Assembly (NCBI RefSeq): GCF_003258595.1
Contig: NZ_QHHQ01000004.1
Coordinates: forward strand, 434,001 to 498,000
From: Acuticoccus sediminis
Lineage (GTDB): Bacteria; Pseudomonadota; Alphaproteobacteria; Rhizobiales; Amorphaceae
Direction: 5' to 3'
DNA length: 64,000 bases
The notes beneath the pieces are model-generated. The model made no database searches and had not been told where the DNA came from. It saw only the letters and a program-made list of their open reading frames with translations. Position 1 is the stretch's first letter; the number at the start of each line of letters is the position of its first letter. The position numbers and the translations under genes were made by a program. Shown one piece after another: positions 53,670 through 63,442 of the stretch.

Positions 53670-54029
53670 ATGCGCATCATAATCGCTCTCGCGGCCGCCG
53701 GCCTCGGCACTCTCGCCCCGACCGCCGACGCCGCCACTCTTCTCATGCTGGAGCGCCCGGGCTGCATGTACTGTGCGCGTTGGGACCTCGAAATCGCACC
53801 GGTCTACGCTAAGACGGATGAGGGTCTGCGTGCGCCGCTGCGACGGGTCGACCTCAGCGAGGGCTGGCCCGAGGACCTCGGCGGCATTGCGCGGGACGCG
53901 ATGACACCAACCTTCGTGCTCGTCGAGGGTGGACGCGAGGTTGCACGGCTTAGGGGCTACCCGGGGGACAATTTCTTCTGGCAGCTTCTGGGCAAGATGT
54001 TGGACAAACTTCCCGTGACGGCAGAGTAG
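53670..54029 (+). CDS. soxS: Periplasmic thioredoxin-like SoxS
   Basis: A 119-residue thioredoxin-fold protein with a signal peptide ('MRIIIALAAAGLGTLAPTAD') and the motif Cys32-x-x-Cys35 ('LERPGCMYCARWD'). SoxS reactivates SoxY by reducing wrongly oxidised or adducted cysteine. The cis-Pro loop is in 'DAMTPTFVLVEGGREVARL'. The start is ATG 53670. It is the first gene of soxSRT. Confidence 0.9.
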   Translation: MRIIIALAAAGLGTLAPTADAATLLMLERPGCMYCARWDLEIAPVYAKTDEGLRAPLRRVDLSEGWPEDLGGIARDAMTPTFVLVEGGREVARLRGYPGDNFFWQLLGKMLDKLPVTAE

Positions 54030-54047
54030 GTTGGAGGGGTGAGCGAC

Positions 54048-54434
54048 ATGGCAGGCGAGCGGCCTATGGCTGTGAAGCTGGCGCAGCTGAAGCCGCCGAA
54101 AGATCCCGAGAACTTCGAGGATCTGATCGAGCACGCCCGCCGTGCGAGCGAGTTCATGAAGGCGCTATCGCACGAGACTCGCCTGCTTATCCTGTGCCTG
54201 CTGGCGGACGGGGAGAAATCCGTTACCGAGCTCGAGCAGACGCTCAGCATGCCGCAGGCCGCGGTCTCCCAGCAGCTGGCCCGCCTACGGTTCGACCGCC
54301 TCGTCACGACCCGGCGCGAAGGGCGCGTCATCTACTACTCGATCGCGGGCGAGGAAGTCAGCCGCATCGTCGGCGCCCTCTACGACCTCTTTTGCCGCGA
54401 CGTGGTCGAGGGCTCGGCGGACGACGGCGATTAG
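54048..54434 (+). CDS. soxR: ArsR-family sulfur-oxidation repressor SoxR
   Basis: A 128-residue winged-helix regulator of the ArsR/SmtB fold. Its recognition region is 'VTELEQTLSMPQAAVSQQLA', with the wing at 'RREGRVIYYSI'. Two Cys residues, Cys50 ('LLILCLLADGEK') and Cys116 ('LYDLFCRDVVEG'), match the pair that senses persulfide in SoxR/BigR-type repressors. ATG 54048 is chosen since GGAGGGG lies eight bases upstream. It probably represses both soxS-soxV and soxW-soxX control regions until thiosulfate or persulfide appears. Confidence 0.92.
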   Translation: MAGERPMAVKLAQLKPPKDPENFEDLIEHARRASEFMKALSHETRLLILCLLADGEKSVTELEQTLSMPQAAVSQQLARLRFDRLVTTRREGRVIYYSIAGEEVSRIVGALYDLFCRDVVEGSADDGD

Positions 54435-54524
54435 ACGGCATTCCATCAGCATTGCGCTGAACGCTTAGCAGAGTTACGCTTCACGCATATCACAGCTGGA
54501 GCAACTCGCGGGCGGAGGAATACC

Positions 54525-55619
54525 ATGGCCGGGCTCGAAGCCTCGTGGCTGCTGCCCGCCGTCGGCGTCTTGGCCGGTATCGCGCTCGGCTACGTCGCCC
54601 GGCGGCAGCGCTTCTGCACCCTTTCGGCGCTGGAACGTTACTGGTACGCGCGCGACTCTCATCCGCTGCGCACCTGGGTGCTCGCCGCGACCGTCGCCCT
54701 CGCCGCGACGCAGACCCTCGTTCACACCGGACTCATCGACGTCAGCAAGTCGATGTATTTGGAGCCCAGCTTCAGCCTGCCGACGGCGGCGCTCGGCGGA
54801 CTGATGTTCGGGCTCGGCATGGCGCTGGTCGGGACGTGCGGCTTTGGTGCGGTGCTCCGGCTGGGCGGTGGCAGCCTGCGCTCGCTCGTCGTCCTAGTCG
54901 TCATCGGGATCACGGCGCTCGCCACCCAGCGCGGCCTCGTCGCGATCGCGCGAGTGCAGCTCGCGGAACGCACCGCGCTCGACCTCTCCTTCGCCGGCGA
55001 CCAGTCGCTGGGCGCCCTCGCCTCGGCGATCGTCGGGGCGCGTGTCGAGGCCGTCGTCGCGGTGGTCGTCGCGCTCGCCTTCTTCGCCTGGATATTCGCC
55101 GACCGCAGCTACCGCGTGCGCCGTGGGGACATCCTCACCGGCACGGCGATCGGCCTCGTCATCACGTTTGGCTGGGTCGCCACGACCTTCCTCGCCGCCC
55201 GCTCCTTCGACCCGGTCCAGATCGAGGCCGGCTCCTTCGTGATGCCCGTCGGCGAGACGATCCTGCAGTTCGTCGCCCAGACCGGCACATGGCCGGACTA
55301 CGGGATCGGCCTCGTCGTCGGCACGCTGATCGGCGCCACCCTGGCGGCCGTTCAGCGGCACGACGTGCGGTGGGAAGCCTGCGACGACGCGCGCGAGCTC
55401 GGCCGTCACCTCGCGGGCGGCGCGCTGATGGGCATTGGCGGCGTGCTGGCGCTCGGGTGCACGATCGGCCAGGGCATAAGCGCCTTCTCCGTGATGGCGA
55501 TCTCGGCGCCGGTCGTCATGCTGTCGATCGCGCTCGGCGCTCGAATCGGCCTCGCCTGGTTGCTGGAGGGGGCGCCATTCGACCCGATCCGCCGGTCGTG
55601 CGGCTTGACGCAGGAGTAG
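54525..55619 (+). CDS. soxT: SoxT, YeeE/YedE-family sulfur-compound transporter
   Basis: A 364-residue inner-membrane protein with about nine to ten helices of the YeeE/YedE (DUF395) family. The two conserved Cys-containing channel motifs are 'LVGTCGFGAVLRLGGGSLRS' and 'LALGCTIGQGISAFSVMAIS', and an N-terminal 'RRQRFCTLSALERY' also carries a Cys. YeeE moves thiosulfate, and SoxT is proposed to handle a sulfur compound used for signalling to SoxR or for supply. It is third in soxSRT, 90 bases after soxR. Confidence 0.92.
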   Translation: MAGLEASWLLPAVGVLAGIALGYVARRQRFCTLSALERYWYARDSHPLRTWVLAATVALAATQTLVHTGLIDVSKSMYLEPSFSLPTAALGGLMFGLGMALVGTCGFGAVLRLGGGSLRSLVVLVVIGITALATQRGLVAIARVQLAERTALDLSFAGDQSLGALASAIVGARVEAVVAVVVALAFFAWIFADRSYRVRRGDILTGTAIGLVITFGWVATTFLAARSFDPVQIEAGSFVMPVGETILQFVAQTGTWPDYGIGLVVGTLIGATLAAVQRHDVRWEACDDARELGRHLAGGALMGIGGVLALGCTIGQGISAFSVMAISAPVVMLSIALGARIGLAWLLEGAPFDPIRRSCGLTQE

Positions 55620-55937
55620 CCGGGCCGGCACCAGGTGCGGGCCCGGGGCACTTGGAAGAGCGGCTCTGCGGTGACGACGGCGGACCACCTGCGCCGAGCC
55701 GTCCCGCGACTTATTGACGTCACCCCGTCCGCCGCCGTTTTGGCGCCGGGTGGGACCCCTATGAGGAGGCGGCTTGCATGCGTTGCCATTCCGGGCGCTC
55801 GGCCTTCAAGGGAGCCCCTTCGGCCCCCGCCGATCGCTGCCCGGCATAATAGACCGACCGGGCATTAAACTTACTTGCAATAAATTCCCAAGCCGCCTAC
55901 GTAATTATAAAATCAATTGGTTGGGAGGACCAGAGCG
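55620..55937 (+). other. Intergenic region soxT-pckA with probable pckA promoter
   Basis: 318 bases with no convincing gene. The last 70 bases are AT-rich, with a TATAAA -10-like box at 55906-55911 about 27 bases before the pckA start. I cannot pick a single -35. A GGGAGGA ribosome site follows. A hairpin-forming GC stretch lies just after the soxT stop. Confidence 0.5.
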
Positions 55938-57524
55938 ATGCGCGAAGATGGTGTACGGAATCCAAGCTGCGGATTAACAAATCTTGGGTTCCACTGCGCA
56001 TCAGCACGCTATAATGCAAGCGAACCTGTGCTTCTCGAAGATTCGATTCGTCGTAATGAAGGCGTTCTCAGCCGCGACGGCGCCTTGATCGTCCGCACGG
56101 GGAAATTTACCGGACGCTCGCCGAAAGACAAGCACATCGTCCGCGAGCCCGGCAGCGAGGCCGACATCTGGTGGGACGGCAACCGGGAAATGTCCCCCGC
56201 CGCCTTCAATCGGCTCAAGGACGATATTTTTTCCTATCTTGCCGATAAGCATGTCGAGGTCCAGGACCTCGTCGGCGGCGCCGACCCCGCCTATTCGGTC
56301 AACGTCAGGCTCATCGCCGAGTACACGTGGCATGCGCTGTTCCTGCGCCACCTCCTGCGGCGCCCGGACCCCGCCACGCTCGCGACCTACGTTCCGGAAT
56401 ACACCATCGTCAACGCGCCCGGCTTCCGCGCCGACCCCGAGCGCCACGGCTGCCGCACCGACACGGTCGTCGCCATCGACTTCTCGCAGAAGCTGATCCT
56501 GATCGGCGGCACGCAGTACGCGGGCGAGAACAAGAAATCCGTCTTCACGATCCTCAACCACATCTACCCGGAGCGCGGCGTCATGCCGATGCACTGCTCC
56601 GCGAACCACGCGCACGGCGACCCGTCCGACGCCGCGATCTTCTTCGGCCTGTCCGGGACGGGCAAGACGACGCTGTCCTCCGATCCCGAGCGCATCCTGA
56701 TCGGCGACGACGAGCACGGCTGGTCCGATCAGGGCGTCTTCAACTTCGAGGGCGGCTGCTACGCGAAGACGATCAACCTCTCGCAGAAGGCCGAGCCGGA
56801 GATCTGGCACGCCACCCACCACGCCGGCACGGTCCTCGAGAACGTCGGCTACGATCCGGTCGCACGCACGCTCGACCTCGCCGACGGCTCGCTGACCGAG
56901 AACACGCGCGCCGCCTACCCGCTGGACATCCTCAACAACGTGTCCCCGGAATCGCGGGGCGGAACGCCGCGCCACGTCTTCCTGCTCACCTGCGACGCCT
57001 ACGGCGTGACGCCGCCCATCGGCCTCCTGACGCCGGAGCAGGCGCGCGCCCTCTTCCTCCTCGGCTTCACCTCCAAGGTGGCCGGCACCGAGCGCGGCGT
57101 GACCGAGCCCGAGCCCACCTTCTCCACCTGCTTCGGCGCTCCCTTCCTCACCCGCCGGCCGGAGGTCTACGCCGAACTGTTCGAGAAGCGGATCGCGAGC
57201 AGCGGGGCGCAGGTCTGGCTTCTCAACACGGGCTGGACCGGCGGTGGCACGGCGGACGGAAAGCGCATGCCGATCGCCGTCACCCGCGCGCTCCTCAATG
57301 CGGCGCTGGCCGGCAGGCTGGACACCCGGAAGGTCGGCGTCGACCCCGTCTGGGGCATGGCGGTGCCGTCGGGCGTGCCGGCAGAGGCGGAGGGCTACAT
57401 GAACCCCCGCTCCACCTGGTCCGACCCGGCAGCCTTCGACCGGGCCGCGGCGGCGCTGCGCAAGATGCTGGACGAGCGGCTGGAAAAGCTGAGCCTCGCC
57501 AATCCCCCCTACGTGCCGGCGTAA
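55938..57524 (+). CDS. pckA: Phosphoenolpyruvate carboxykinase (ATP)
   Basis: A 528-residue gluconeogenic enzyme that converts oxaloacetate and ATP to PEP. The ATP-type is shown by 'FGLSGTGKTTLSSDP' (P-loop, ~236-250), the substrate motif 'RTGKFTGRSPKDKHIV', 'MPMHCSANHAHGD' with the metal His, and 'GDDEHGWSDQGVFNFEGGCY'. ATG 55938 is supported by GGGAGGA eight bases upstream; a GTG-type start 21 bases earlier lies in the leader. In many alphaproteobacteria pckA lies next to chvG/chvI, which is not so here. Confidence 0.96.
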   Translation: MREDGVRNPSCGLTNLGFHCASARYNASEPVLLEDSIRRNEGVLSRDGALIVRTGKFTGRSPKDKHIVREPGSEADIWWDGNREMSPAAFNRLKDDIFSYLADKHVEVQDLVGGADPAYSVNVRLIAEYTWHALFLRHLLRRPDPATLATYVPEYTIVNAPGFRADPERHGCRTDTVVAIDFSQKLILIGGTQYAGENKKSVFTILNHIYPERGVMPMHCSANHAHGDPSDAAIFFGLSGTGKTTLSSDPERILIGDDEHGWSDQGVFNFEGGCYAKTINLSQKAEPEIWHATHHAGTVLENVGYDPVARTLDLADGSLTENTRAAYPLDILNNVSPESRGGTPRHVFLLTCDAYGVTPPIGLLTPEQARALFLLGFTSKVAGTERGVTEPEPTFSTCFGAPFLTRRPEVYAELFEKRIASSGAQVWLLNTGWTGGGTADGKRMPIAVTRALLNAALAGRLDTRKVGVDPVWGMAVPSGVPAEAEGYMNPRSTWSDPAAFDRAAAALRKMLDERLEKLSLANPPYVPA

Positions 57525-57642
57525 GGCCGCCACGCGGGCCTCGCACGGTGTGTGAGGCCTGCCTGCCCGACCCGATCTCCGATCGATGACGAGACTCGGG
57601 TCGCGGCACTGACGCCCCCGCCCCGCCTCGGTGCGGTCCCGG

Positions 57643-59331
57643 CTATGCGGCGCACACCTCGTCGAGGAAGCCGTCGATACGATGGCGCATCGTGCCCGCC
57701 TGGGCCGAGAGGCTCTGCACCGACACCAGGAGCCGCTGGGCCGCCCGCTCGGTCTCCTCCGCGTCGGTGCTGACGCCGGAGATCTCCCGCGTCATCGCCC
57801 GCGAGCCGTGCTCCGCTTCCTGGATGTTGCGCGAGATCTCCATCGTCGCCGCCGACTGCTGACGCACCGCAGCGGCAATGGACGTCGCCGTCTCGTCGAT
57901 CCGCGCGATGGTGCCGCGGATCACCTCGATGGCGCTCACCGCGTCGCCCGTCTCGGACTGGACCCGCTGGATCTGCTCGCTGATCTCGCCGGTGGCGCTG
58001 GAGGTCTGCGTCGCCAGCGACTTCACCTCGTGCGCGACCACCGCGAATCCCTTGCCGGCATCGCCCGCCCGCGCGGCCTCGATGGTAGCGTTGAGGGCGA
58101 GGAGATTGGTCTGCTCGGCGATGTTGCGGATCATGTCGACCACGCTGCCGATCTGCCGGGCGGCCTCGGCGAGCCCCTGAACCTGGCTGTTCGCCCGGCC
58201 CACCTCCTCCACCGCCGATCGGGCCATCCCGGTGGAGCTTGCCACCTGCGAGCCGATCTCCTCGGCGCTGCTGGAAAGCTCCTCCGTCGCCGCCGCCACG
58301 GTCTCGACGTTGGAGGCCGACTGCTCCGCGGTGGACGCGAACGTGCCGGTGCGTCCCCGGGTGCGCTCGGCGATCGCGACGAGATCCTTCGCGGTCGCCT
58401 CGAGGTCCGCGCTCGCGGAGATCACGGTGCGCACCACATCGCCGATATCCTCCCGGAAGCGGCCGGCGACGAGGGCGAGGCCCCGGCGCTTCTCCTCCTC
58501 GGCGCGCGCGGCGAGACCGTCGTTCTCCCGGCGCAGCCTGTCCGCCTCGATCCCGTTCCGGCGGAACACCTCCAGCGCGTGGGCCATGCGGCCGATCGCG
58601 TCGCCCCGCTCCATGAAGGGAACGGAGATCGAGAGGTCTCCCCCGGCGAGGCTCTCCATGGCGCCGGTCATGTTCAGCATCGCCGCCACGATGCTCCGGG
58701 TGATGGCGTAGAGCAGCGGCAGCAGGATCGCGACGGAGATCGCGAACGTGACGAGCACCGTGGTGACCGACGCGGCCGTCGTCTCCTCCATCTCCGCAAG
58801 GACGCCGGAAAGCGCCTGATTGCCGATGTCCCGCACCGCGCCGAGCGTCTCGGCGACGCGCTCGCCGCTGGAATCGATCACGTCGTCGAGGGCGGCGAAC
58901 GCCTCCGGCCCCGCGCGGGTGGCGATCGCCTCCGCGAGGTCGTGCTGGATCGCCCGGGCGACGGCGTTGAAATCGTCGAGGAAGCCGTTCGCGAGGCGCG
59001 GGTCGCCGCCGAGGGCCGCGACCCGCGCGAGCGCGGGCGCGCCGGACCGGACGGTCGCGATCGCACCGGCGATCACCTCCCGGCGGGCCGGCTGGATGGC
59101 GCCCTCGTCCTTGTCGATGATGGAGTCCATCGCCGCGAGAATGAGCTCCGTGTTGGCGAGCTGCATGTCGGCGACGGTGTCGATGTCCCGCTGGAGTTCG
59201 CGGCCGGTGACGGTGACACCGGCGACGGAATTGGCCTGGACGACCTGGATGACGCAGAATGCGCCGAGGGCGACGACCGCGCAGGCCGCCATGACCAGCA
59301 TGCGGGCGCGGATCGAAAGGCGATGGATCAT
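57643..59331 (-). CDS. Methyl-accepting chemotaxis protein
   Basis: A 562-residue transducer. The first membrane helix (~9-31) precedes a helical-bundle periplasmic sensor of ~155 residues ('[20 protein letters not shown]'), then the second helix (~187-212), a HAMP domain and the signalling hairpin, whose tip reads '[20 protein letters not shown]' and '[20 protein letters not shown]'. The four-helix-bundle sensor type gives no ligand. There is no C-terminal CheR-binding pentapeptide. ATG 59331 is chosen because the first helix follows immediately. No che genes are adjacent. Confidence 0.93.
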   Translation of the reverse strand: MIHRLSIRARMLVMAACAVVALGAFCVIQVVQANSVAGVTVTGRELQRDIDTVADMQLANTELILAAMDSIIDKDEGAIQPARREVIAGAIATVRSGAPALARVAALGGDPRLANGFLDDFNAVARAIQHDLAEAIATRAGPEAFAALDDVIDSSGERVAETLGAVRDIGNQALSGVLAEMEETTAASVTTVLVTFAISVAILLPLLYAITRSIVAAMLNMTGAMESLAGGDLSISVPFMERGDAIGRMAHALEVFRRNGIEADRLRRENDGLAARAEEEKRRGLALVAGRFREDIGDVVRTVISASADLEATAKDLVAIAERTRGRTGTFASTAEQSASNVETVAAATEELSSSAEEIGSQVASSTGMARSAVEEVGRANSQVQGLAEAARQIGSVVDMIRNIAEQTNLLALNATIEAARAGDAGKGFAVVAHEVKSLATQTSSATGEISEQIQRVQSETGDAVSAIEVIRGTIARIDETATSIAAAVRQQSAATMEISRNIQEAEHGSRAMTREISGVSTDAEETERAAQRLLVSVQSLSAQAGTMRHRIDGFLDEVCAA

Positions 59332-59665
59332 CGGTGAACTCGGGTTGAGGCTCCGGACCCCATTGTGCCCCGCCGTCGCTGTCCCGGGGCTGCCCACCCG
59401 CAACGCGGCCGTCACGGGCTCCCAAGCCTCCGGTCCACCCCGGCGGTTCACCGATCTACGAGGTGCTCGGGAACCAACGCGCAATGCTGGCGGCATCTGC
59501 CCGGGCGTCGGCGCCGCGAGTCCGGCAGGCCGATGCTTCCGGCAGCTTGTCCCACTGGCGGTTCAGCGGCGACCACTGGCGCGGTCACAGACACGCGAAG
59601 CGCCCTTCGAGGCATGTCGGTCACGCCCTCACGAGGTGAGGTGTGTGCATTTCAGGAGATCGGAG
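59332..59665 (-). other. Intergenic region between chemoreceptor and tRNA-Gln
   Basis: 334 bases. I see no gene, strong promoter or repeat; a chemoreceptor promoter must lie here but no clear boxes stand out in the GC-rich sequence. Confidence 0.4.
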
Positions 59666-59739
59666 TGGCTGGGGGACGTGGATTCGAACCACGACTAACG
59701 GAGTCAGAGTCCGCTGTTCTACCGTTAAACTATCCCCCA
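59666..59739 (-). tRNA. tRNA-Gln (anticodon CUG)
   Basis: Read on the minus strand, the acceptor arms TGGGGGA and TCCCCCA pair fully, followed by G and an encoded CCA. The D-arm is TAGTTTAACGGTAGAAC. The anticodon stem-loop is GCGGA-CTCTGAC-TCCGT with anticodon CTG, and the T-loop is GGTTCGAATCC. All elements of a functional 74-base tRNA are present. It lies between unrelated genes. Confidence 0.95.
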
Positions 59740-60135
59740 AAGAAACCCGCAGGAGACCTCGGGTCTTGGGGCCATGACCTGCACAGCCGCTGGGAGCGGC
59801 GCAGATCCGGCGTCGGTCCGCACGATCTAGCGAGGGGGAACTGCGGCGTCAAGTGCGCTCGCGAATTCGTTGCCTGATATGCCCTGGCCGCGGGACAGGC
59901 GCCCCCGCCTCGGGCGCCCCGGCATCCGTCGGGCGTCAACCCCCGAACGCCATGGACCGGACACCGCGCCCGGCGCCGCGCGCCGACGGCTCCATCGCCG
60001 GCGTTCCGCCGCGGCCGGTCGCAACGTCCGGTGACGCCGGCCTTGAAGTTGCCGCGGTCCGAAGCGCACAATCATCATAACAAATGGCACGGCGGCGCCC
60101 GGGTGGGCGACCGGCGGCCGATCATGGAGGAAACG
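59740..60135 (+). other. Intergenic region between tRNA-Gln and hydrolase gene
   Basis: 396 bases. The tRNA promoter must lie at its left end on the minus strand, and a GGAGG ribosome site for the hydrolase (60127-60131) is at its right end. I see no convincing gene or hairpin in the rest. Confidence 0.4.
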
Positions 60136-62067
60136 ATGGTGAAGATCGCAAAGCGGCCGCTGATGGCCGCCGCGGCGGTGGCGCTCGCGTCGGCGGCGCT
60201 CCCACAGGCCGCCAGCGCCCGCGTCGTCCGCTTCGACGTCAACTCGACGACCCCCCTTTACGACGGCAAGACCTTCGGCGACGCCGGCGCCTACGAGCGC
60301 ATCGACGCCACGGCCACCTTCGCGGTGGATCCGAAGTCCGACCGGCTCGCCGGGATCGACGGGCTCGCCGAAGCGCCGGTCAACGCCGACGGCGAGGTCG
60401 AGTTCTCGACCGACGTGGTGATCCTGCGCCCGACCGGCACCGCCTCCGGCACGCTGTTCTACGAGGTCCCCAACCGCGGGCGGAACCTGTCGTTCCTTCT
60501 CCTCAACCTCTCGGGCGGCAGCTCCAGCTTCTCGGTCGACGACCCGGGCGACGGGTTCCTCATGAACCAGGGCCATACGCTGGTCTGGAGCGGCTGGCAG
60601 AGTGACCTCGGGGACAACCTCCTCAAGGTGCACCTGCCGGAACTGGAGGGCGTGACGGGCCTCACCCGCGAGGAGATGGTGTTCGACAACGCCGACGAGG
60701 TCTCCACCGCGAAGGTCACGTACCCGCCCGTCAGCGTGGACGAGGACGTGACGATCACGATGCGCGCCCGTACCGGCGACGCGCGCGAGACGCCGGAGGG
60801 CCTGTCCGCCCGCTTCGTCGATCCGGCGACCGTCGAGGTGACGCGACCGAAGGACGCCGACGGAGGCGCCATCTACGAGGTCGTCTACGAGGCCAAGGGC
60901 GCGATGCCGTCGGGCCTCGGCTTCGTGGCGACCAGCGACGTCATCTCCTTCCTGCGCGGCAACGAAGGACACGACACGACGAGCCCGCTGGAGGGCATCG
61001 AGCACACCGTCGGCATGGGCATCTCGCAGTCCGGCCGCTTCATGCGCGACCTCATCTACAACGGCTTCAACGCGGACGAGAGCGGCGCCAAGGTGTTCGA
61101 CGGCGCGATGGCCCACATCGCCGGCTCGCGCAAGACGTTCACCAACGGCCGCTTCGCGCAGGCCGGCCGCTACTCCCGCCAGCACGAGGACCACGACTTC
61201 CCGGGCGACCAGTTCCCCTTCACCTATGTCGACATGACGGATCCGGTGAGCGGAGAGAGCGGCAGCATCCTCGCCGCCTGCGACGAGACCGGCACCTGCC
61301 CCCTCCTGATGCACAGCGACACGTCGACCGAGTTCTGGCAGGCCCGCGCCTCGCTGGTCTCGACCGCGCCGGACGGAACGGCGCTCGAGATGCCGGACAA
61401 CGTGCGGCTCTACTTCCTCGCCGGCGCGCCGCACTTCAACGCCTGGGGCGCGAGCTCGAAGGAGACGGCGTCCTGCGTGTTCCCGACCAATCCGCTGAGC
61501 AGCGCCCCGACGATGCGCGCCCTGACGACCGCGATGATGGACTGGGTCGCCGACGGCACCGCGCCGCCCGCCAGCGTCTACCCGGGCCTCGCCGGAGACG
61601 ACGTCCTCGTCGAGCCGGCGACGCTGACGCTGCCCGATCTCGAGGGGCTGACGCTCTCCCCGCCCGTCAACGGCCTCAACGTGCGCGACCATGCCAGCGT
61701 GCCGCCGAAGGAAGGTGACGCCTACACCGTGCTCGTCCCGAAGACGGACGCGGACGGCATTGCCATGGGCGGCATCCGCGAGCCCTACGTCGCCGCACCG
61801 CTCGGCAGCTACCTCGGCTGGAACCTGCGCGCCGAGGGCTTCGCCGCGGGCGAGCTGTGCAGCACCACCGGGAGTCTCGTGCCCTTCGCGGCGGGCGATG
61901 CGTCGGCTGATGGGCGCAAGGCCCTGAAGGACCGCTACAACGGCCCCGAGGGATACCAGGCGGCGGTCCAGCGCGCGGCCGAGGACCTCGCCGCCGGCGG
62001 ACTGATGCTGGAGGCCGACATCGAGCGCATCGTCGCCGACGCCCCGGCCTATCCCTCCGCGCAGTAG
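60136..62067 (+). CDS. Exported alpha/beta-hydrolase-domain protein
   Basis: A 643-residue secreted protein. The signal peptide ('RPLMAAAAVALASAALPQAA') is cleaved near 'SARVVRFDV'. The protein has the layout of the family annotated as 'alpha/beta hydrolase domain': an N-terminal beta-rich region ('DGKTFGDAGAYERIDATATF', 'TLFYEVPNRGRN') and a core with the elbow-like 'GMGISQSGRFMRDLIYNGF' (~293-311) and a late His in 'LYFLAGAPHFNAWG'. Substrate is unknown, possibly an ester or carbohydrate ester. ATG 60136 is chosen over 60124 because GGAGG sits four to five bases upstream. No neighbour explains its role. Confidence 0.78.
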   Translation: MVKIAKRPLMAAAAVALASAALPQAASARVVRFDVNSTTPLYDGKTFGDAGAYERIDATATFAVDPKSDRLAGIDGLAEAPVNADGEVEFSTDVVILRPTGTASGTLFYEVPNRGRNLSFLLLNLSGGSSSFSVDDPGDGFLMNQGHTLVWSGWQSDLGDNLLKVHLPELEGVTGLTREEMVFDNADEVSTAKVTYPPVSVDEDVTITMRARTGDARETPEGLSARFVDPATVEVTRPKDADGGAIYEVVYEAKGAMPSGLGFVATSDVISFLRGNEGHDTTSPLEGIEHTVGMGISQSGRFMRDLIYNGFNADESGAKVFDGAMAHIAGSRKTFTNGRFAQAGRYSRQHEDHDFPGDQFPFTYVDMTDPVSGESGSILAACDETGTCPLLMHSDTSTEFWQARASLVSTAPDGTALEMPDNVRLYFLAGAPHFNAWGASSKETASCVFPTNPLSSAPTMRALTTAMMDWVADGTAPPASVYPGLAGDDVLVEPATLTLPDLEGLTLSPPVNGLNVRDHASVPPKEGDAYTVLVPKTDADGIAMGGIREPYVAAPLGSYLGWNLRAEGFAAGELCSTTGSLVPFAAGDASADGRKALKDRYNGPEGYQAAVQRAAEDLAAGGLMLEADIERIVADAPAYPSAQ

Positions 62068-62224
62068 GACCCACCCGTCACGGCAGGGCCCTTCCCCTTG
62101 CCGTGACGCCCGCGCCGCCGCGGATCGCCCTGGCGCGACGGGTCGGCGCCCGATCCCGGTGTGACGTTCCGGCTGGCCCGGCCGCGCCCCGCGCGACCGT
62201 CGCCTCTCCGGGAGGCGGCGCGCC

Positions 62225-63367
62225 TCAGCCGTATACGGCGTTGCGGATCTCGAGCGGGAACGCGCCGGCCATTCCCTCGAACGTCGTGTTGGTCAGGGTG
62301 ACGACCGAGAGGCCGTTGGCCGGATCGACGAACCATTTGTGCCCGTACGCCCCGCCCCACTGGAGCGTTCCGGCGGCCTGCGGCGTCCCGGCCGGCGCCG
62401 GGTCCGCCAGTACGGCCCAGCCGTAGCCGAACCCCCAGCCCGGTCCCTGCGTCTCGGCCCCGGCGCCGACGTGGTCGAGCGCCATCGTCGCGACGGTGTC
62501 CGGCTTCAGGATCGGTGCGCCGCCGGTGCGGATCACCTCGAGGAAGCGCAGGACGTCGCCCGCCGTCCCCGCCATTCCGGCCCCGCCCGAGGGGTAGGAA
62601 CCCGGGTCGAGGATGCGCGACGGAGCGAACGTCGCGGCGGCGTCGTAGACCGGAACGGACATGCCGTCCGTCAGCGGGACCGGCTCCGGTTTCCCGTCGG
62701 CATAGGGCATGGCGAGGCGGGCCGGATCGCGCACCGCGAAGCCGGTGTCGTCCATCCCGAGCGGCCCGGTGACGCGGTCGCGCACGATGTCGGCGAGGCC
62801 ACGCCCCTCCACCTTTTCCAGGATGCCGCCGAGAACGTCGATCCCGAGGGAGTACAGCCAGCCCGTCCCGGGCGCGAAGGCGAGCGGCGCCGCCGCGAGC
62901 CGGTCGAGATTTTCGGCGAGAGAGAGCCCCGGCTGATCGAGCCCGTCCGACACGTTCAGCCGGTGATAGGGCCCGTCCGCCGCCTCAAGGAAGCCGTAAC
63001 CAAGGCCGGAGGTGTGGGTCATCAGCTGATGGACCGTGATCTCCGGGCGTGCCCCGTCCGGCGCCGCGGGACGGAAGGCGGGAAACCAGCGCGTCACCGG
63101 GGAATGGAGGTCGAGCCGCCCCTCCTCCACGAGCCGCATAGCGGCGGCCGTCACGTAGGGCTTGGTGATCGAGGCGAGGCGGAAGATCGCATCCTCGCGC
63201 ATCGCCGTCCCGGCCTCGCGGTCCAGATGGCCAGCGGCGGTCCGGGCGATGAGCTCGCCGTTCCGGGCCACGAGCACCACCGCGCCGACGATCCGCTTCT
63301 CGTCCAGCGCCCTCGCGATCACGGCGTCGATGCGGCCGGACGCCTCGGCGAATTCGGGGAGACCCAT
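62225..63367 (-). CDS. Serine hydrolase, beta-lactamase class C family (esterase-like)
   Basis: A 380-residue protein of the beta-lactamase/EstB family. The SxxK pair is Ser66-Lys69 ('FRLASITKPYVTAAA'), the YxN-like tyrosine lies in 'TGWLYSLGIDVLGGILE', and the third element is 'LQWGGAYGHKWFVDP'. The 'LMTHTSGLGYGF' block is typical of EstB esterases. There is no signal peptide, so it is a cytosolic esterase rather than an antibiotic-resistance lactamase. ATG 63367 is used; the longer frame upstream runs over the control region. It is divergent from a TetR gene, which probably controls it. Confidence 0.88.
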   Translation of the reverse strand: MGLPEFAEASGRIDAVIARALDEKRIVGAVVLVARNGELIARTAAGHLDREAGTAMREDAIFRLASITKPYVTAAAMRLVEEGRLDLHSPVTRWFPAFRPAAPDGARPEITVHQLMTHTSGLGYGFLEAADGPYHRLNVSDGLDQPGLSLAENLDRLAAAPLAFAPGTGWLYSLGIDVLGGILEKVEGRGLADIVRDRVTGPLGMDDTGFAVRDPARLAMPYADGKPEPVPLTDGMSVPVYDAAATFAPSRILDPGSYPSGGAGMAGTAGDVLRFLEVIRTGGAPILKPDTVATMALDHVGAGAETQGPGWGFGYGWAVLADPAPAGTPQAAGTLQWGGAYGHKWFVDPANGLSVVTLTNTTFEGMAGAFPLEIRNAVYG

Positions 63368-63369
63368 GT

Positions 63370-63442
63370 GCGATGACCCTATATAATCACAATGACCGTT
63401 CCTGAATAATCCGTATCGCGGGACATTTCCAGAGTGACCGTT
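63370..63442. promoter_or_regulatory. Divergent control region with repeated TGACCGTT boxes
   Basis: TGACCGTT occurs at 63393-63400 and 63435-63442, exactly 42 bases (about four helical turns) apart, with a partial TGACC at 63374-63378. A perfect TATAAT lies at 63382-63387 on the plus strand. This is the only sequence available to control the esterase and TetR genes. The boxes are direct rather than palindromic, so their role as TetR sites is uncertain. Confidence 0.4.
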
